Below, piece by piece: positions 6,159-11,558 of a stretch of DNA of 25,536 bases. This stretch comes from a virus. Position numbers and translations under genes: made by a program. The notes beneath the pieces are model-generated. The model saw only the letters and a list, made by a program, of their open reading frames with translations. It had not been told where the DNA came from and did not search any database. The stretch is taken from positions 1 to 25,536 of IMG/VR virus record IMGVR_UViG_3300025133_007152; one strand, written 5' to 3'. How positions within the stretch are numbered: position 1 is the first letter of the stretch; every line of letters begins with the position of its first letter.

Positions 6159-7370
6159 TTAAGCGCAGTCATCATAAACTACACATGAGTATTCGATAAA
6201 GTCTTTATCACTACGATAATTATTTATCAATTCTTCTGTTGTGGTATGGATTTTAACTTTACCCATAACATCTATACTATCAGCTAATGTTGGAGTTATT
6301 GGAATATATTGTGGTTCATATTTTTCCATAAACTCAACCATAGCTTCATTTTCTTCTGTATTATTTTTCTCTGTAGATGATTTAACAAACTCACTTTCAG
6401 GAATTTCACAACCATCGCTTAAATTATAATCAGAATTATCATCATTTTGTGTTTCCAAAAGTTCGTCTAGGTTTCCACCTTTAGAACTCTCAGTTGGCAT
6501 ATCTTGGTTATCGTATTCTGCAAGAACGGAATCTCTAATTTCATTTTTGTAAATATCAAATATAACAGGGATATATTCAAGAGGAGTAGAATCTAACAGG
6601 TCAGTTAAATTAGGATAAGTTGAATCTATGTAATCATCATGGAGAAAATCCTTATGATGAAACAAGAACTTATATCCTGTATTTTCAATGTTACGTTCTT
6701 CAAACTTACCCTCATTATACTTTTCTATAAAATAAGGTGCGTGTAACGCATCTCCTTTATCAACATACTTCTTTAAGTTTGGCTGTGCCATACTGTCAAT
6801 TCTAACATCTTCAACACAGTTTAACAACATAGCTAAACCTTTAATAGATTTTAGATAGAAGTTTTCATGCGCAGTTGGCTGAGCCTTTCCATCATATATC
6901 TTTCTCAATTCAACCATTCCGATTGTTTTATGAGATTGTATAACTTCGTAAAGACTTTCCCAACCCTCATCATCATTTCCTACATAAGTATTTTTCAATA
7001 CTTTGTTTACCATGTAGAAACATATTTCTGATATTTCAGAACCTTTTAATGATAATTTAAGGTGGTGTAACTCATGAATCATTAAGCCAATAGTATGGTC
7101 TAACTCTCCTTGTAGTAATGTTGAAGTTGGAATAAACACAACACCTTTATCAGTATCGGCACAAGCAGATGCGTCAAGAGATGTTGGATATTCAACTTTT
7201 ACATTAGTAGAAGGAACAATGATACTAGCGTAATGTGAAATTAACTGTTGTAGGTCATACAAAGTCTTTTCATCTATTGAATCTAAATCTTCTTCTAACC
7301 ATGCTTTGAGATAATCAGCATTTAAGTCTGTTATCTCAAAACTTTCGATTTCAGTAATAGGATTAAGCAT
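6159..7370 (-). CDS. CobT N-terminal-like protein with HExxH metallopeptidase motif
   Basis: The protein is 403 residues. H99-E100-L-H-H103 (MIHELHHLKL) is a complete HExxH zinc motif in a helix, and N184-x-x-E187-D188-x-R190 (LLNCVEDVRID) could supply the third ligand. That second motif also resembles the 'EDxRxE' helix of CobT-type proteins, whose N-terminal part is linked to a VWA domain. Residues 290-350 are an acidic, low-complexity linker (for example TQNDDNSDYNLSDG), as in CobT. The VWA part appears as a separate gene (4460-5380). Either a VWA-associated putative metallopeptidase or a degenerate CobT-like scaffold is possible, but the conserved HExxH favours real metal binding. It follows the AAA+ gene with one base between. 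Confidence 0.7.
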   Translation of the reverse strand: MLNPITEIESFEITDLNADYLKAWLEEDLDSIDEKTLYDLQQLISHYASIIVPSTNVKVEYPTSLDASACADTDKGVVFIPTSTLLQGELDHTIGLMIHELHHLKLSLKGSEISEICFYMVNKVLKNTYVGNDDEGWESLYEVIQSHKTIGMVELRKIYDGKAQPTAHENFYLKSIKGLAMLLNCVEDVRIDSMAQPNLKKYVDKGDALHAPYFIEKYNEGKFEERNIENTGYKFLFHHKDFLHDDYIDSTYPNLTDLLDSTPLEYIPVIFDIYKNEIRDSVLAEYDNQDMPTESSKGGNLDELLETQNDDNSDYNLSDGCEIPESEFVKSSTEKNNTEENEAMVEFMEKYEPQYIPITPTLADSIDVMGKVKIHTTTEELINNYRSDKDFIEYSCVVYDDCA

Positions 7371-7371
7371 T

Positions 7372-8187
7372 CTAGTTCTTAAAAGTGATTCCTACACTAT
7401 CTGCGTATTCACGAATAATAGATGCGTCTGATATAATGCTAGAACTATCAGTTTGGTATATTGATAGAATAACATTCTCAAGAATTTGTCCAATTGTAAA
7501 CTTAGAAACTAAAGGAACAACATCAAGAATCATACGAGTAGAAAGTGCTGTGCCAATCTTGCTTTTCTTCATCATCTTATGTGTATATCCATAAACTTGA
7601 GAAAGTGGTTTCATTTGGTCAGCGATTTCTTTACCATGCAATTTCTTAATGTAACCATTTAATTGCGTAGGTGTGATATAAGGAATGTTGAAACATAGAA
7701 AACGGTCTTGTAAAGCGCGGTCAATACTACGAGTAGCTGAGTATTCTAATCCTACGTTTGCAGTTGCTACAAATTTAACATTATCAGCAACTTTTACCAT
7801 TCTATCTTCATCACGTTCTTCAACACGAATGTCTGCGCGGAAATCCAATAATGGGAATAAGATGTTTAGTGCGTCGTCTGATGCTCTTGATAATTCATCT
7901 AGTATAACCATAGTATTTGGTTCTTGGATAGCTTTTAGTAAATCACTTTCTTGAAATACTGTATCGCCATTCTTTAGAGTGAAATATCCAATTAGCGCAG
8001 AACGAGCGTCTTGTGTAGAACCACAATTTATTACGACAGGATTAAGATTTAATTCTTCTGCCATTTCCAATGCGAAAGTTGTTTTTCCACAACCTGTTCC
8101 ACCTGTGAGAAGAACGTTTTTTCCTGTTTCGACAAGTGCTTTACAGATGTCTGATTTTGTTTTTTCAATTACGAAGTTAGATGTCAT
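7372..8187 (-). CDS. MoxR/CobS-type AAA+ ATPase
   Basis: The 271-residue protein has all the ATPase motifs: Walker A at residues 29-36 (GGTGCGKT), Walker B VILDELSRA (D97, E98), a sensor-1 Asn in FVATANVG, and an arginine finger in RALQDRF. The compact AAA+ core with this 'DELSRA' signature is typical of MoxR/NorQ/CobS-like ATPases, which act as rings with VWA-domain partners. Such cobS-like genes occur in several large phages. The partner VWA gene lies in the same operon. The start at 8187 has no clear Shine-Dalgarno but follows an extended -10 promoter about 50 bases upstream. Likely function is ATP-driven remodelling of a client held by the VWA protein. Confidence 0.85.
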   Translation of the reverse strand: MTSNFVIEKTKSDICKALVETGKNVLLTGGTGCGKTTFALEMAEELNLNPVVINCGSTQDARSALIGYFTLKNGDTVFQESDLLKAIQEPNTMVILDELSRASDDALNILFPLLDFRADIRVEERDEDRMVKVADNVKFVATANVGLEYSATRSIDRALQDRFLCFNIPYITPTQLNGYIKKLHGKEIADQMKPLSQVYGYTHKMMKKSKIGTALSTRMILDVVPLVSKFTIGQILENVILSIYQTDSSSIISDASIIREYADSVGITFKN

Positions 8188-8239
8188 AGTGTTGATTAAA
8201 GTGTTTAGAGAGGGGGCTAATCATGCCCTGTGAGAAATC

Positions 8240-8248
8240 ATTATACCA
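8240..8248 (-). promoter_or_regulatory. Extended -10 promoter for the AAA+/VWA operon
   Basis: The minus strand reads TGGTATAAT, a perfect extended -10 element (TGnTATAAT). No good -35 hexamer is visible at the expected distance, which is acceptable for extended -10 promoters. A start point near 8233 would leave a leader of about 45 bases before the AAA+ gene. The element is embedded in inverted TGGTA/TACCA repeats, so a repressor could block it. Confidence 0.6.
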
Positions 8249-8267
8249 CAGTTTTGGTATTTTACCA
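8243..8267. promoter_or_regulatory. Putative operator, three TGGTA half-sites
   Basis: ATACCA (8243-8248) is the inverse of TGGTAT (8255-8260), and TGGTA (8255-8259) is in turn the inverse of TACCA (8263-8267). Three alternating half-sites with 3- to 6-base spacers overlap the -10 and spacer region of the promoter. This arrangement is typical of a dimeric repressor site, although a hairpin in the DNA or RNA is another reading. No matching regulator is identified in the window. Confidence 0.45.
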
Positions 8268-8282
8268 CCCTATTTGGGAGGT

Positions 8283-8296
8283 TATTTATATTTCTA
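8283..8296 (-). promoter_or_regulatory. TATAAATA-type late-promoter-like box
   Basis: The minus strand reads TAGAAATATAAATA. It contains TATAAATA, the T4 late-promoter consensus recognised by gp55-type sigma factors. The identical 14-mer recurs at 8887-8900, also upstream of a transcription unit. Together with the sigma-like gene at 2720-3262 this suggests phage-specific promoters. The match is short and AT-rich, so chance cannot be excluded. Confidence 0.4.
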
Positions 8297-8325
8297 TTAG
8301 AAAGTTGTTAGGTAGAACGCGAAAT

Positions 8326-8349
8326 ACCCACCACTAAGAAGTGATGGGT
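8326..8349 (-). terminator. Hairpin terminator after the 8371-8691 gene
   Basis: On the minus strand ACCCATCACT pairs with AGTGGTGGGT across a TCTT loop: a 10-bp stem with one G-U pair. It lies 21 bases after the stop of 8371-8691 and before the promoter of the next operon. The U-tract is weak (ATTT), so termination may be partial. Position and stem quality support the call. Confidence 0.55.
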
Positions 8350-8370
8350 ATAAACACACTTTACAAAAAC

Positions 8371-8691
8371 CTAACTGTTCTTCAAGAAGTATCTTACTCG
8401 TGATTGCTTAAAAGACTTAAATGAAGTTTTAGCATTACGAGATGAAGAAATCGCTTTTGATTCTTTATCAGCCAATGGAATATTTAAGTTCTGAACTTTA
8501 CTCCATGTCTTTTCAAGAGCATTGATTTGACGAGTTGTCATTTCGGAAATATCAAATCCTCGTAGAGAGTTTTGATTTTGCGCTGTTACTAATACTTTCC
8601 GATTACTTTCACTTCCGTTTGCACGATAACGGAAAGCACGAGGATACATAGGAGTTGAACGCTTTGTTGATTTAGTTTGGGTTTTAGCCAT
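8371..8691 (-). CDS. Small, strongly basic protein, possibly nucleic-acid-binding
   Basis: The 106-residue protein starts MAKTQTKSTKRSTPMYPRAF and is rich in Lys, Arg and Ser throughout, ending with the basic FKQSRVRYFLKNS. The middle has a predicted helix (EMTTRQINALEKTWSKVQNL). There is no TM. The composition suggests DNA or RNA binding, or a virion internal protein, which is inference only. It is monocistronic, with a structured leader upstream (8731-8841) and a terminator downstream (8326-8349), unlike nearly all neighbours. No Shine-Dalgarno is visible before the ATG; the leader there is AT-rich (AATAATAATAACAAC). Confidence 0.65.
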   Translation of the reverse strand: MAKTQTKSTKRSTPMYPRAFRYRANGSESNRKVLVTAQNQNSLRGFDISEMTTRQINALEKTWSKVQNLNIPLADKESKAISSSRNAKTSFKSFKQSRVRYFLKNS

Positions 8692-8730
8692 GTTGTTATT
8701 ATTATTTGATTGTTAAAAAAATTGTTAAAA

Positions 8731-8841
8731 AATGTAAGGAATAATGCTTTTATTTTATGAGAAATTATTCAGTAAAAGATACCTCAAAACACACTTCGGT
8801 TTGATTTAGTAAATTATTTTACTAGCATTATTCCCTACATT
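8731..8841 (-). ncRNA. Cloverleaf-like structured RNA element
   Basis: On the minus strand an 18-bp closing stem pairs bases 8824-8841 with 8731-8748 (one G-U). Inside it three hairpins sit in series: AGTAAA/TTTACT (8808-8823), TCAAAC/GTTTTGA with one bulge (8784-8804), and TTTTACTGA/TCATAAAA with one bulge (8753-8777). The 3' side is followed by U-rich sequence (TTTTAACAATTTTTTT), compatible with termination. It lies just downstream of a TATAATATA box and upstream of the basic-protein gene. It could be a small RNA or a structured 5' leader. It is not a tRNA: there is no T-arm signature or acceptor. Only sequence complementarity supports it. Confidence 0.5.
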
Positions 8842-8850
8842 ATATTATAG
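8841..8850 (-). promoter_or_regulatory. CTATAATATA box upstream of the structured RNA
   Basis: The minus strand reads CTATAATATA, the same 10-mer found immediately before the starts at 10385, 16461 and 19476. Here no coding region follows directly (ATG TAG), so the box would drive the cloverleaf element and then the gene 8371-8691. A start point 6-7 bases downstream would fall within the first stem strand. Confidence 0.45.
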
Positions 8851-8856
8851 GTAAAA

Positions 8857-8918
8857 GGGCGGAATTGTAAAAGTTTTATTAGCCGATATTTATATTTCTA
8901 ATACGCCCCTTTCCGCCC
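8857..8918 (-). ncRNA. Nested GC-rich hairpin with T-run
   Basis: On the minus strand GGGCGGAA (8911-8918) pairs with TTCCGCCC (8857-8864). Within the loop, TATTAG (8898-8903) pairs with CTAATA (8877-8882). The 3' arm is followed by TTTTA, so this may be a terminator for the open frame ending at 8923 or a separate structured RNA. The inner loop contains the TATAAATA box. GC-rich arms stand out in this AT-rich sequence. Confidence 0.4.
8887..8900 (-). promoter_or_regulatory. Second TATAAATA-type box
   Basis: This is an exact 14-base copy of the 8283-8296 motif (minus strand TAGAAATATAAATA), located upstream of the cloverleaf element and the gene 8371-8691. Its position inside the loop of a hairpin (8857-8918) is unusual. 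It may be a late promoter or simply part of the structured element. Confidence 0.35.
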
Positions 8919-8922
8919 CATT

Positions 8923-9093
8923 TTAATCTACTTTTCCTAAGTTCTTAAAAGTTCGCCCTTTAGAGCGATTTATTACTTGTCGGTATAAGACTATAATATA
9001 TTGCCACGCCACTTTTGGGTTGTCGTAAACTTGATTCAGAATTACAACTTTCCACTCATTTTTTCGGCGGATTTTGGTTTGTGGTATTGTTAT
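8923..9093 (-). pseudogene. Protein-like open frame without a standard start
   Basis: A minus-strand frame of 56 codons runs from an ATA at 9093 to TAA at 8923-8925; it is open further up to 9129, through the terminator. The translation looks like a real basic protein (segments KIRRKNEWKVVILNQVYDNP and VLYRQVINRSKGRTFKNLG) with Trp and Arg residues in a coherent pattern. No ATG or TTG is in frame. The only standard alternative, GTG at 9012, would give 29 residues. It is either a decayed gene that lost its start, or one using a rare start. It sits directly after a strong terminator. Confidence 0.4.
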
Positions 9094-9126
9094 AAAAAAA
9101 GGGATACAGCATAAAGCTATATCCCT
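9094..9126 (-). terminator. Strong intrinsic terminator
   Basis: On the minus strand AGGGATATAGC pairs with GCTGTATCCCT across a TTTAT loop (11-bp stem, one G-U), followed by a run of seven T. It begins 23 bases after the stop of the gene 9150-9371 and ends the long operon coming from the right. Confidence 0.9.
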
Positions 9127-9149
9127 AATTTATAATTCGAACTTAGAAG

Positions 9150-9371
9150 TTACACAGGTGCGACTTCTGGTTCTTCGGTTACGACTTCTACTGTATCGTC
9201 AATTCCAAGCATTTCCTTGAGTTCTTCGATTTTAGAAACCATTGTTTCCCGATGTTCTTTTGCTTCAGTTAATTGTGTCTCTTGTTGTGCAAGAAACTCA
9301 TCTACTTGAGTTAAGCTTTTGGAATACCCTTCATAGGCTTCCGTTAAATAAGATTTAATGTTATCATTCAT
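9150..9371 (-). CDS. Small acidic coiled-coil protein
   Basis: This 73-residue protein is predicted to be almost all helix (LAQQETQLTEAKEHRETMVS) with heptad-like hydrophobic spacing, followed by an acidic tail rich in Glu, Val and Thr (VEVVTEEPEVAPV). It has no TM or signal. It is the last gene before the terminator at 9094-9126 and follows its neighbour by seven bases. The family is not recognised. A structural spacer or virion-associated role is conceivable but unsupported. Confidence 0.7.
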   Translation of the reverse strand: MNDNIKSYLTEAYEGYSKSLTQVDEFLAQQETQLTEAKEHRETMVSKIEELKEMLGIDDTVEVVTEEPEVAPV

Positions 9372-9378
9372 AATTATG

Positions 9379-9750
9379 TTAATTGATTTTCTCAGGTTGA
9401 GATTGTTCCATTTCGGAAATTGATTTATCTAAATCAGAAAGTAGTTTATCTAATTCTTGTTTTCTAATTAAGGAACTTGGTATTTCCATTCCAAATTTAT
9501 TTTCTAAAGGAATTGAAATCATTTTTAGATTTTCAACATTTTCAATGTTGTATTTCTCTCTTAAGTTTTGACTTTTTACAAACTCGTTTATTAAAAATAT
9601 AATATCTTCTTTATAATTGTAAGCTGATAATATATTTTCTTCTGTTTCAGAAACTTGATAAATCAAAAGATGAATTTCATTTGTAACAACTTGAATATTA
9701 TCTTTGACTTTTTTAGAGCTAGAAACTTTCCCTTTGACTTTTTTACTCAT
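9379..9750 (-). CDS. Lys-rich N-terminus plus helical protein, unknown
   Basis: This is a 123-residue protein from the ATG at 9750; a GTG one codon upstream is possible. The N-terminus contains two copies of KKVK (MSKKVKGKVSSSKKVKD), encoded by the same nucleotide repeat that encodes KKSKQ in the gene 9916-10224 in another frame. The rest is helical and acidic (ETEENILSAYNYKEDIIFLI, then LDKLLSDLDKSISEMEQS). No TM. The start overlaps the upstream gene by 8 bases (ATGAGTAA). No family recognised. Confidence 0.65.
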   Translation of the reverse strand: MSKKVKGKVSSSKKVKDNIQVVTNEIHLLIYQVSETEENILSAYNYKEDIIFLINEFVKSQNLREKYNIENVENLKMISIPLENKFGMEIPSSLIRKQELDKLLSDLDKSISEMEQSQPEKIN

Positions 9751-10020
9751 CACGTTTTTTTATATCTTTATAGGTTAAATATAGCATTGCAGAAAAACTA
9801 GTAAAAAATAAATATCCTTCTGCTGAAGGTAATGAGTTCCATAACATTATGATGGTAGATGCTGATAAGCATGCCATCCATAATTTATAAGATGCTTGTT
9901 CTGTATAATCTTCTTTCATTGCTTTGACTTTTTTAGGGTAGGTAACTTCTCCATTTCTAAAAGAAGTTGTTTTGACTTTTTCGGGCTATTCTTTTTGTAA
10001 AGTTGCTTTGACTTTTTTGA
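9702..10020. repeat. Five dispersed copies of CTTTGACTTTTTT
   Basis: The plus strand shows CTTTGACTTTTTTA-like copies at 9702-9716, 9732-9745, 9922-9936, 9969-9983 (TTTTGACTTTTTC) and 10005-10020. The first two lie in the gene 9379-9750, where the minus strand is read as KKVK. The other three lie in the C-terminal part of 9916-10224, read as KKSKQ in another frame. Conservation of DNA rather than peptide suggests duplication or a nucleic-acid-level role. Confidence 0.7.
9743..9919 (-). CDS. Small two-TM membrane protein
   Basis: From the ATG at 9919 a 58-residue frame starts MKEDYTEQASYKLWMACLSA. It has two hydrophobic segments (about residues 13-30 and 35-50, the second containing YLFFTSFSAMLYLTY) joined by a short polar turn (SLPSAEG), then a basic tail KDIKKRDE. 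The stop lies in the start of the next gene (ATGAGTAA) and the start overlaps the upstream stop by 4 bases. A hairpin topology with both ends in the cytoplasm is predicted. It could be holin-like by size, but nothing specific shows this. Confidence 0.65.
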   Translation of the reverse strand: MKEDYTEQASYKLWMACLSASTIIMLWNSLPSAEGYLFFTSFSAMLYLTYKDIKKRDE

Positions 10021-10224
10021 AGTTTCTATTTGACTTATGAGATTATCGAGATACCATTGAGCCTTTTTTAAGTCTTCAAGTCCTTCTTTGAATTGGTAGC
10101 GGGTAATATATTTGACAATATTACCCTCATTAAATCCCATATTCCACGAATTAATATATTCGATAGCTTCAATACCTTGATTATAATGTTCAGGGTGATC
10201 CACTTTCTCTATAAGATTTCCCAT
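9916..10224 (-). CDS. DUF3310 domain protein with KKSKQ tail repeats
   Basis: This is a 102-residue protein. Residues 8-68 match the DUF3310 pattern of phage proteins: DHPEHYNQGIEAIEYIN, then a GNIVKYITRYQFKEGLEDL core and KKAQWYLDNLI. Members are sometimes labelled nucleotide kinase, but activity is unproven. The C-terminal 35 residues add three KKSKQ repeats (SKKSKQLY, PKKSKQLL, LKKSKQ), which look like a recent basic extension encoded by a DNA repeat. It is soluble. The stop overlaps the next ATG by 4 bases. Confidence 0.85.
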   Translation of the reverse strand: MGNLIEKVDHPEHYNQGIEAIEYINSWNMGFNEGNIVKYITRYQFKEGLEDLKKAQWYLDNLISQIETSKKSKQLYKKNSPKKSKQLLLEMEKLPTLKKSKQ

Positions 10225-10229
10225 AAGAA

Positions 10230-10385
10230 TTACTTTAGCGCTTCAGCTTCAGTTACCGTAGGGGTAGAAGTTTCTTCCTTGTCAGAGAACGCATATTGCA
10301 ATAAACCGATTATAAGAAATACTCCCATAATTTTAAAGAAATTTGTTTTCACAAACCCCATGATATTAGATGTATTTATATCCAT
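10230..10385 (-). CDS. Small single-TM protein, 51 residues
   Basis: From the ATG at 10385 the frame starts MDINTSNIMGFVKTNFFKIM, followed by a hydrophobic helix (GVFLIIGLLQYAF) and a polar acidic tail (SDKEETSTPTVTEAEALK). Lys residues before the helix and acidic ones after it predict N-in, C-out. The CTATAATATA box lies two bases before the ATG, and no Shine-Dalgarno is visible. The gene ends five bases before the DUF3310 start. The family is not recognised. Confidence 0.65.
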   Translation of the reverse strand: MDINTSNIMGFVKTNFFKIMGVFLIIGLLQYAFSDKEETSTPTVTEAEALK

Positions 10386-10387
10386 AC

Positions 10388-10397
10388 TATATTATAG
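10388..10397 (-). promoter_or_regulatory. CTATAATATA box abutting a start codon
   Basis: The minus strand reads CTATAATATAGTATG, with the ATG at 10385. If it is a -10-type promoter, the start point would fall at or next to the A of the ATG, giving a leaderless mRNA. The same 10-mer precedes 16461 and 19476. Confidence 0.4.
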
Positions 10398-10420
10398 TAT
10401 TTTTTACTCTATTTTTGAAA

Positions 10421-10591
10421 CTAATCTAAGAGTAATTTGGATTTCTCGTAACTTTCAAATAGAAGTTGGGAGCTGTCCTCTTTAATAAAGACCTTTGCCC
10501 ATTCCATTGCTTCTTCGAGTGTTTGGAAATCCTCATGGATTATCTTACCATTAACCACAATTCTAATTGCTTTCTCTTGCTGATTTTTCAT
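10421..10591 (-). CDS. Small soluble protein, 56 residues
   Basis: From the ATG at 10591 the frame starts MKNQQEKAIRIVVNGKIIHE, then DFQTLEEAMEWAKVFIKEDS and ends SYEKSKLLLD before TAG. The pattern (beta strand with a 'VNGK' turn, then an amphipathic helix with EEAMEWAK) suggests a compact beta-hairpin/alpha fold. The start is one base after the stop of the fibre-like gene (10593). It is probably translated by reinitiation. The family is not recognised. Confidence 0.65.
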   Translation of the reverse strand: MKNQQEKAIRIVVNGKIIHEDFQTLEEAMEWAKVFIKEDSSQLLFESYEKSKLLLD

Positions 10592-10592
10592 T

Positions 10593-11555
10593 TTAACTAT
10601 AATCCGCTACTTTATAATACACAGTACCCACCAAATATGCTTGGGATACTGCTTCTGTTACTGATATATTTACAGCGTAGTTTGCTCTAATTGCTACTGG
10701 GTATGGGAACGTTAAGTCTGTTACAGCTACACCATTCCCCGCATCTATCGCACCTGAGCATTTGTTATAAGGACTTCCATTGTCAACAAAGGCGCCATCG
10801 TGTAAATACCAATAACCCCTTCCACTTGTCCCTGTTGAGGAGATAGTAATTCCATATATTAAAATCCTCTTACTAACCCCTTGTGCTGCAATAACTGCTA
10901 CGTCTGACGCTGGTATATCGCCGCCTGCGTCAAAAGTAAATGTAGCAGTTGATAGGAATTCTGAGTCTGCGGGTAAAACTGGAGAGGTTATCTCTGTAGG
11001 AGGGGACGCAGAGGTATTGAGCATTAAGTTACCGTCGGCGTCTGCCTGTAAAATTATATCATTCCCACCGACGGTGTGTGCATACATTTGAACGGGAATT
11101 TTAGAATCACCAGCCTCCACCGTAACGGCACCTGTAGTATCATATGATTTTACATTAACATCCATCTTGGAGGACTTTACAGCTCCTGAGATATTACTTG
11201 TGTTAGTTTCAATATCGTCTAATGAAGTTCCAGATACATCAACCGCACTTGTAGTAACTATAGTGTTTAGAACTCCACTTAAATTACCTAAATCAGCTTG
11301 GAGAGTCGCAGTCGAAGCTTGGATTGCATCTAAAGAAATGCCTGATACGTTTTGGTTCGCAGGAGCTGCTGTTGTAACTGTACCTGATACAGCCATGGGT
11401 GCATCTAAAACTATAGAAGATACTCCTATCGCGGGCATCGAAGAAACAACTATCTCGGGGGTAAATCCGGAGATATCCAAACTTTCCGCAATATCAACAA
11501 CTACAACAGAGGATGCGGAGGAAGCATCTTCAATAAGCCCGATATATTGAGCCAT
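10593..11555 (-). CDS. Fibre-like or virion surface protein
   Basis: The 320-residue protein is rich in Ala, Ser, Thr, Val and Gly, and higher in GC than its neighbours, as is typical of phage tail or head-fibre proteins. Two internal repeats share V-S-G-x-S-L-D-x-I (NVSGISLDAIQAST and DVSGTSLDDIETNT). The last 120 residues look like a beta-sandwich (SKRILIYGITISSTGTSGRG to YLVGTVYYKVADYS). Its ending resembles in pattern the C-termini of the two proteins encoded just upstream. It may bind the host surface or decorate the particle. It precedes small genes of unknown role. No enzymatic motifs are seen. Confidence 0.6.
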   Translation of the reverse strand: MAQYIGLIEDASSASSVVVVDIAESLDISGFTPEIVVSSMPAIGVSSIVLDAPMAVSGTVTTAAPANQNVSGISLDAIQASTATLQADLGNLSGVLNTIVTTSAVDVSGTSLDDIETNTSNISGAVKSSKMDVNVKSYDTTGAVTVEAGDSKIPVQMYAHTVGGNDIILQADADGNLMLNTSASPPTEITSPVLPADSEFLSTATFTFDAGGDIPASDVAVIAAQGVSKRILIYGITISSTGTSGRGYWYLHDGAFVDNGSPYNKCSGAIDAGNGVAVTDLTFPYPVAIRANYAVNISVTEAVSQAYLVGTVYYKVADYS

Positions 11556-11558
11556 GAG

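Noticed and set aside
4460-8187. Cobalamin (cobaltochelatase) synthesis by the CobS/CobT-like genes
   Set aside because: No CobN large subunit or other cobalamin genes are visible, and the peptidase-like motif suggests another role.
8731-8841. A tRNA in the cloverleaf-like region
   Set aside because: The length (111 nt), lack of T-arm consensus and lack of a CCA-type acceptor on either strand do not fit a tRNA.
8991-9000. Plus-strand CTATAATATA box as a rightward promoter
   Set aside because: It falls inside the 8923-9093 open frame (codons for Gln-Tyr-Ile-Ile), there is no -35, and no plus-strand gene follows.
10373-10380. TATAAATA inside the 51-aa gene as a late promoter
   Set aside because: It is within the coding start of 10230-10385 and lacks the extended 14-base context shared by the other two boxes.
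11167-11550. Plus-strand frame of 127 codons
   Set aside because: Antisense to the fibre-like gene. The Ala/Thr/Val-rich composition simply reflects that gene's repetitive codons.
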